NCBI GenBank assembly: GCA_039111635.1
Contig: JBCAQO010000009.1
Coordinates: 992,001 to 1,056,000 of the forward strand
Direction of reading: 5' to 3'
Length of the DNA: 64,000 nt
Source: Heterobasidion occidentale
Taxonomy: Eukaryota > Basidiomycota > Agaricomycetes > Russulales > Bondarzewiaceae
The position numbers and the translations under genes were made by a program. The notes below the pieces were generated by a model. That model worked only from the letters and a program-made list of their open reading frames with translations. It was not told where the DNA came from and searched no databases. Of this stretch, positions 59,443-64,000 are shown piece after piece; the stretch's first letter is position 1; each line of letters opens with the position of its first letter.

Positions 59443-60700
59443 ATGTCCAAGAAGGTCATTCTCGTTATAGGCGCCACCGGCGCTCAGGGCTTGGCTGTCG
59501 TAGACGGCCTCCTCGCTCAGTCTGCGGACGGCACGCCCTCTCCTTACGCCATCAGAGCGCTGTCGCGCAATCCTGACAGCGCGCGCGCCAATGGGCTGCG
59601 CAGCAAGGGCGTAGAGGTCGTCAAAGGTATTGCTATGATTTTCTTCCCCTGCTCACTCCTTGACCCAAAGCCTCTCTTTCGCAGGAAATACGAGTGACCT
59701 GCCGTCGGTCGCCGCGGCGCTTGATGGCGTGTATGGCGTGTTCGTGAACACGGACAGCGAGACCATGGGAGAACAGCTGGAGACGTACATCGGTATCAGG
59801 CTATTCGAGCTGGCTACCACCGTCAAAAGTATCCGGCATTATGTCTGGAGCGGCTTGGATTATGCGTGGAGGGTGAGTGTCGTCTGCCTACCTGAGTCTG
59901 CGATGCTCGGATCTCAATCTTCGTCGCAGGACACGGGCTACAACCCGCTCTACCAGGCGTCTCAGTACACCGGCAAGGCGCGGGTCACGGAGTTCATGAA
60001 GGCGCAGCCCTCGGTCGTCAGCGAGACCGCGCTGTCTTGGACCGCGATCACGACGGGCCCGTACATGGAAATGCTGAAAATGGTACGTCACGCCGACCAA
60101 CGAACGTATCGCCATCTCACTTCACTTTGTGTTTTCGTTCTCATGCAGTTCATGTTTGGCCCCGTCAAACGCCCAGACGGGACCTTCGTCTTCGCGGCCC
60201 CCATGGGCGACGGACACGTGCCCATGATCGCGCTCGCCGACATCGGCTTCTTCGCGCGCTACGCCTTCGACCACCGCGCGCTCACGTCCGGCCAGGAGCT
60301 CAAGGTCGCGAGCGAGGTCGTCGGGTGGGAGGACGTCGTCTCCACCTTCACAAAGGTCACCGGCCACCCGGCGGTGTTCAAGCGCCTGTCGATCGAGGGC
60401 TGGATGGACCTCTTCGACGAGGCGACGCTGCGGACGCCGTTTGGTGGCGGCCCGCTCACGTTCGAGGAGAACTTCGCGGGGTGGTGGCGTCTGTACAGGG
60501 ACGACGTGATCCAGCGGGATATGACGTGGATCCGGGAGATCAACCCGAATGGGTATACGCTGGAGAGGTGGATGAGGGAAAATCGGTATGATGGGAGCTG
60601 GAGTGATGAGGGCGTGTTGAAGAGGGACGAGGACGCGAAGGGCGCTGTGATCGACAAGGAGAAGATCGCTGCGGCGTAGGCTGCTACTGTGTCACGCGCC
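58085..60700. repeat. tandem duplication, unit 1
   Basis: This unit, about 1.3 kb of upstream DNA plus an NmrA-like gene, is repeated at about 61258 onward. Offset grows from about 3.17 kb at the left to 3.36 kb at the gene, because unit 2 carries about 160-190 extra bases around 61690-61850. Confidence 0.9.
59443..60679 (+). CDS. NmrA-like Rossmann-fold protein, copy 1
   Basis: Exons 59443-59626, 59685-59872, 59930-60082 and 60149-60679. It starts MSKKVILVIGATGAQGLAVV with the GxxGxxG dinucleotide-binding loop typical of NmrA-type atypical SDRs, then IRALSRNPDSARANGLRSKG. YGVFVNTDSET and IRHYVWSGLDYAWR follow, the latter near where SDRs carry a Tyr. Later it reads YTGKARVTEFMKAQPS and GPYMEMLKM. 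The final exon has FGPVKRPDGTFVFAAPMGDG and DIGFFARYAFDHRALTSGQE. The end is GAVIDKEKIAAA. NmrA relatives are redox-sensing regulators or NAD(P)-dependent reductases; function here is unknown. No frame break was seen. Confidence 0.88.
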
Positions 60701-62802
60701 TTGTTCGACTCAACATGCCTTTGCCCGCTCTCACCGTCCATGCAAGTAACAGTAGCACCCGGCAGATACTCTTTGATGTGACATGCGACTCGTAGCTCCT
60801 AAAGATAAAGAATGTGCTCTGGGTTGATGTAAAGGAATCGCAACCTATTACGAGAGCTTGCAAGTGCCGCAATGCAATACAGTGATATTCCGTGTACGCC
60901 GCCGTCCTCGATAATACACAGTGGGGTCGCGACTTCTCCTGACGAGGAGACTCGCACTCGCAATGTTTCCTGACGAAGAGACCGGGAGCTTGTAATGTCT
61001 CCCAAGGAGGGGACTCGAATTGCATTCTCTCCTGGCGAGGAGCCCTGGAGTTGTAATGACTCCCGACGAGGAGACTGTAGATTGCAAGAGCTCGCAGCGA
61101 CTCGTAACGCGTAGGTAACGGCCGGCAATGGATTGCAAGTCGGGCCGCGAATTACGATACCCATAAGGGGGAATAATCCTTGTAAGTTACAATTTTGTTG
61201 ATGCACCTTTGGGAGCCATTTTCAACCCAGAGCCTCTCGGCAGTGATGCTGCTCTCACAGATTTGCGGCACGAGCGAATGAGCACCAGTCCTTGTCTCCA
61301 GTGCTGATGCCCTTGTCCCTTGTAGACCATCAACTGCATTAGGGCACAGAGGCTATCATAGACTCCTATCAGGAATGCACTGCGCACACTTTCTCGGGGT
61401 CTGACGTTCGACGGCATAGCCTGTGCTGAGTCGGCGAGAAGTCAATGGACGGCGATGCGGAGGTGAGTCCAGAGAATGATATCTCTTGTCGACGCCATTT
61501 CTACTCCCTCTACATCTGTGCCAGCAGTGAACTGAGCGCTTGGAGTGCGCTTGGCCCACCTAGGTACCCCATTATGCGATCCCGCTGCGAGTGTCTCGAG
61601 CTCCCGCGCCACTTGAGCTTCAGCGCGCCAAAAGGGACACGAATTCGTTCTGCTCGTCTGCGCCCAATCTAACGCTCCTCGCGCGGTATCTCGTGATCAG
61701 CCCAGACTCAGACCCGCAGCTTCTCTTTGCGCGCGTCGTGGGCTATGTCGCGCGCGATTGCGGAGAGGAGGTTAATCTAACTCTATAAACAGCAATGGGC
61801 CGTTGTGGATTCTCTCCTCCGCGTCTAATGTTCCCGGTGCTGACGTGGAAGTACATCACCAGCACCCATCGCTCCGTGATGAATGCAAAATTGCACGAAT
61901 ACACACCTTGACATGCTTCTCCTCTCCAGCTCATCGAGAGCCGCGCTGATCACAGTGATTTGCTTACTGGAGTGTCTTTGCCGTGTTTAAGGGATGTTGC
62001 TGTGTCCTGTGCGAGACTTGTACAGCGCCTTTCGGTTTGGCTGGTGAGTGCATGGGAGATGGTCCTCCCGAGATGACCCTAACATACTCCATGCGACAGA
62101 ATCTAGACTGTGCATTTGACCAATGTTCTATAGAAGTTCAGATATTGAAATCTTTCTCAGATTCAATGGCGTGTCACGGTGTGCATCTCCAGGACTCGTG
62201 CGCGCTTTCATAGAGACAACTTTTCCGCTGGCCCACATTGCCCTGAAAATCAAACGTGTTGCCTCCCGGGTCCCTGTGCACAAGTTGAAAGTGAATTCGT
62301 GTCCATCACTCCTCGTGTTCCGCAGAACAAGCAGATAAAAGCGTCTTGTTGTTCACTGACCGCAACCTGACACCCATCCTTGTCCATCGTTCCAAGGTCC
62401 GCGGATTTCTTGCCCCTCGGGTCTTTTTTTAGCGTATTTATCATCGCCGATGCTGCTAATACCGTCTTTCCTCTATAAGCATGTCGTACATCTCCCTCGG
62501 AGCCATCATCAGCTCCTTCTCAAACATGGCTCGCCGTAGCCGGCTCCACTATCTAATACATCCAAGCCGTATGCCAGTCTACCCGTCAAGTTTGTCATAG
62601 GTGACTATGCAGCTCGGGCTGGCATATTGTTCCCTTTGCTCTCCAAGCCATCTCGAAAAGAAGCTTTGGGATTCAAGATAGCAGCCTCTCGATGTTCTTG
62701 GTCAGTCCAGGATGCTATGGAGGGTTTAAAAGAGCTTTGACCAGACGAGCATCTACATCGTCCTCTGTTTCTCTTCCAGTCGTCAAGCATAACTTCTTTA
62801 TC
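60680..62802. other. inter-gene region between the NmrA-like copies
   Basis: It contains a dyad-rich minisatellite (60935-61090, separate entry) and, from about 61258, the non-coding left part of tandem unit 2. No intact gene is supported. Confidence 0.45.
60935..61090. repeat. about 31-bp minisatellite with an internal dyad
   Basis: Five imperfect units around the core CTCCTGACGAGGAG (variants CCTGACGAAGAG, TCCCAAGGAGG, CTCCTGGCGAGGAG, CTCCCGACGAGGAG) followed by ACT..ATTGCAATG-like spacers. Each core is a near-perfect inverted repeat able to form a short hairpin. It lies between the two NmrA-like copies. Confidence 0.75.
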
Positions 62803-64000
62803 ATGTCCAAGAAACTCATTCTTGTCATAGGCGCCACTGGCGCTCAGGGCCTAGCTGTCATAGACAGCCTGCTCGCACAGTCTGCGGACGGCGCGCCCTC
62901 TCCTTACACCATCAGGGCGCTGTCGCGCAATCCTGACAGTGCGCGTGCCAATGTGCTGCGCGGCAAGGGCGTACAAATTGTCAAAGGTGTTTTTCTGTGG
63001 TCAACCTACCCGTCCACTCCTTGATCTCAGAGTGTCCGGACTCTTTCACAGGAAACACGACGGACTTGTCGTCGGTTGCTGCGGCACTTGAGGGCGTGTA
63101 TGGCGTATTCGTGAACACGGACAGCGACACGCTTGGAGAGCAGCTGGAGACATACACCGGCATCAGGATATTCGAGCTGGCTACGACCGTGAAGACGATC
63201 AGGCATTATGTCTGGAGCAGCCTGGATTACATTTGGAGGGTGCGTGTCGTCCGCCCGCCTCAGTCGGCGATGCTCAGATCCCAGTGCTTTCTTTACAGGA
63301 CACGGGCTACAATCCGATCTATCAGGCGTCCCAGTTCACCGGCAAGGCGCGGGTCACCGAGTTCATGAAGGCGCAGCCCTCGGTCGTCAGCGAGACCGAG
63401 CTGTCTTGGACAGCGATCGCGACAGGCCCGTACATGGAAATGCTTAAAATGGTACGCCCTCGACTCGCCACGCCGCCTAACGAACGCATCGGCATCTCAT
63501 TTTGTGATCTGGTTCGTGCACAGTACATGTTTGGCCCCGTCAAACGCCCAGACGGGACCTTCGTCTTCGCGGCCCCCATGGGCGACGGACACATGCCCAT
63601 GATCGCGCTCGCCGACATCGGCTTCTTCGCGCGCTACGCATTCGACCACCGTGCGCTGACTTCCGGCCAGGATCTCAAGGTCGCGAGCGAGGTCGTCGGG
63701 TGGGAGGACGTCGTCTCCACCTTCACGAAGGTCACCGGCCGCCCGGCGGTGTTCAAGCGCCTGTCGATTGAGGGCTGGATGGACCTCTTCGACGAGGCGA
63801 CGCTGCGGACGCCGTTTGGTGGCGGCCCGCTGACGTTCGAGGAGAACTTCTCTGGATGGTGGCGTCTGTACAGGGACGACGTGATCCAGCGGGACATGGC
63901 GTGGATTCAGGAGATCAACCCGAATGGGTATACGCTGGAGAAGTGGATGAGGGAGAATCGGTATGATGGGAGCTGGAGTGATGAAGGCGTGTTGAAGAGG
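61258..64000. repeat. tandem duplication, unit 2 (cut by window edge)
   Basis: Homologous to unit 1 (58085-60700). The upstream parts share long words such as TGCGGCACGAGCGAATGAGC and AGGCTATCATAGAC. It has extra sequence near 61690-61850 that unit 1 lacks. It continues past the window. Confidence 0.9.
62803..64000 (+). CDS. NmrA-like Rossmann-fold protein, copy 2 (3' end outside window)
   Basis: Exons 62803-62986, 63052-63239, 63299-63451 and from 63534 to the window edge. It starts MSKKLILVIGATGAQGLAVI and has the same exon structure as copy 1. Differences include EGVYGVFVNTDSDT, IRHYVWSSLDYIWR and YMFGPVKRPDG. The last exon is nearly identical to copy 1, while exon 1 differs more. The coding frame is intact as far as seen; the last residues visible are SWSDEGVLKR. 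It is probably functional and recently homogenised in its 3' part. Confidence 0.88.

Overview
The window comes from a filamentous basidiomycete, most likely an Agaricomycete. The evidence is many 50-70 bp GT-AG introns, a DUF6533 membrane protein, an Rrm4-type RNA carrier with three RRMs and MLLE-like modules, basidiomycete-style P450 and NmrA-like genes, and HET-C. No tRNA, rRNA, CRISPR or intact transposon was recognised. All functional calls come from reading the translations by eye; no database was searched.

Layout. 0-8 kb: a DUF6533 membrane protein, 3.6 kb with no supported gene, and an epoxide-hydrolase-like alpha/beta hydrolase. 8-20 kb becomes strikingly GC-rich from inside stn1: Stn1 (telomere CST complex), an ALYREF/Yra1 mRNA-export adaptor, a two-finger C2H2 regulator and an S9 prolyl-oligopeptidase-like peptidase. 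20-31.6 kb is a dense housekeeping block of moderate GC: Rrm4-like protein, Mad3 checkpoint protein, Aip1 actin regulator, Erg6 sterol methyltransferase and an F-box protein. 31.6-44 kb: a hypothetical fragment, a Dal5-type MFS transporter, a Fus3/Kss1-type MAP kinase (minus) divergent from Rad52 (plus), and a cytochrome P450 (minus). 44.4-47.6 kb is a GC-rich duplicated and partly inverted repeat block with no recognisable gene. 48-58 kb: an NTF2-RRM G3BP-like protein, an unrecognised conserved-looking protein, several short tandem arrays, and HET-C (minus). 58-64 kb is a tandem duplication of about 3.2-3.4 kb, each unit carrying one NmrA-like Rossmann gene; the second gene runs off the right edge.

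Most genes are independent housekeeping units, as is normal in such a genome; I see no biosynthetic cluster. Loose themes are genome maintenance (Stn1, Mad3, Rad52), RNA handling (Yra1, Rrm4-like, G3BP-like) and mating or non-self functions (pheromone-type MAPK, HET-C).

An important caveat: about ten otherwise conserved genes each contain one or more single-base frame breaks, often at a short G or C run. This looks more like assembly indel error than widespread pseudogenisation. Conserved protein sequence on both sides of each break was used to define the genes; exact exon ends and C-termini near the breaks are uncertain. The most unusual material is non-genic: the 44.4-47.6 kb repeat block, the dyad-containing minisatellite at about 60.93-61.09 kb, and the uneven divergence of the NmrA duplicates.
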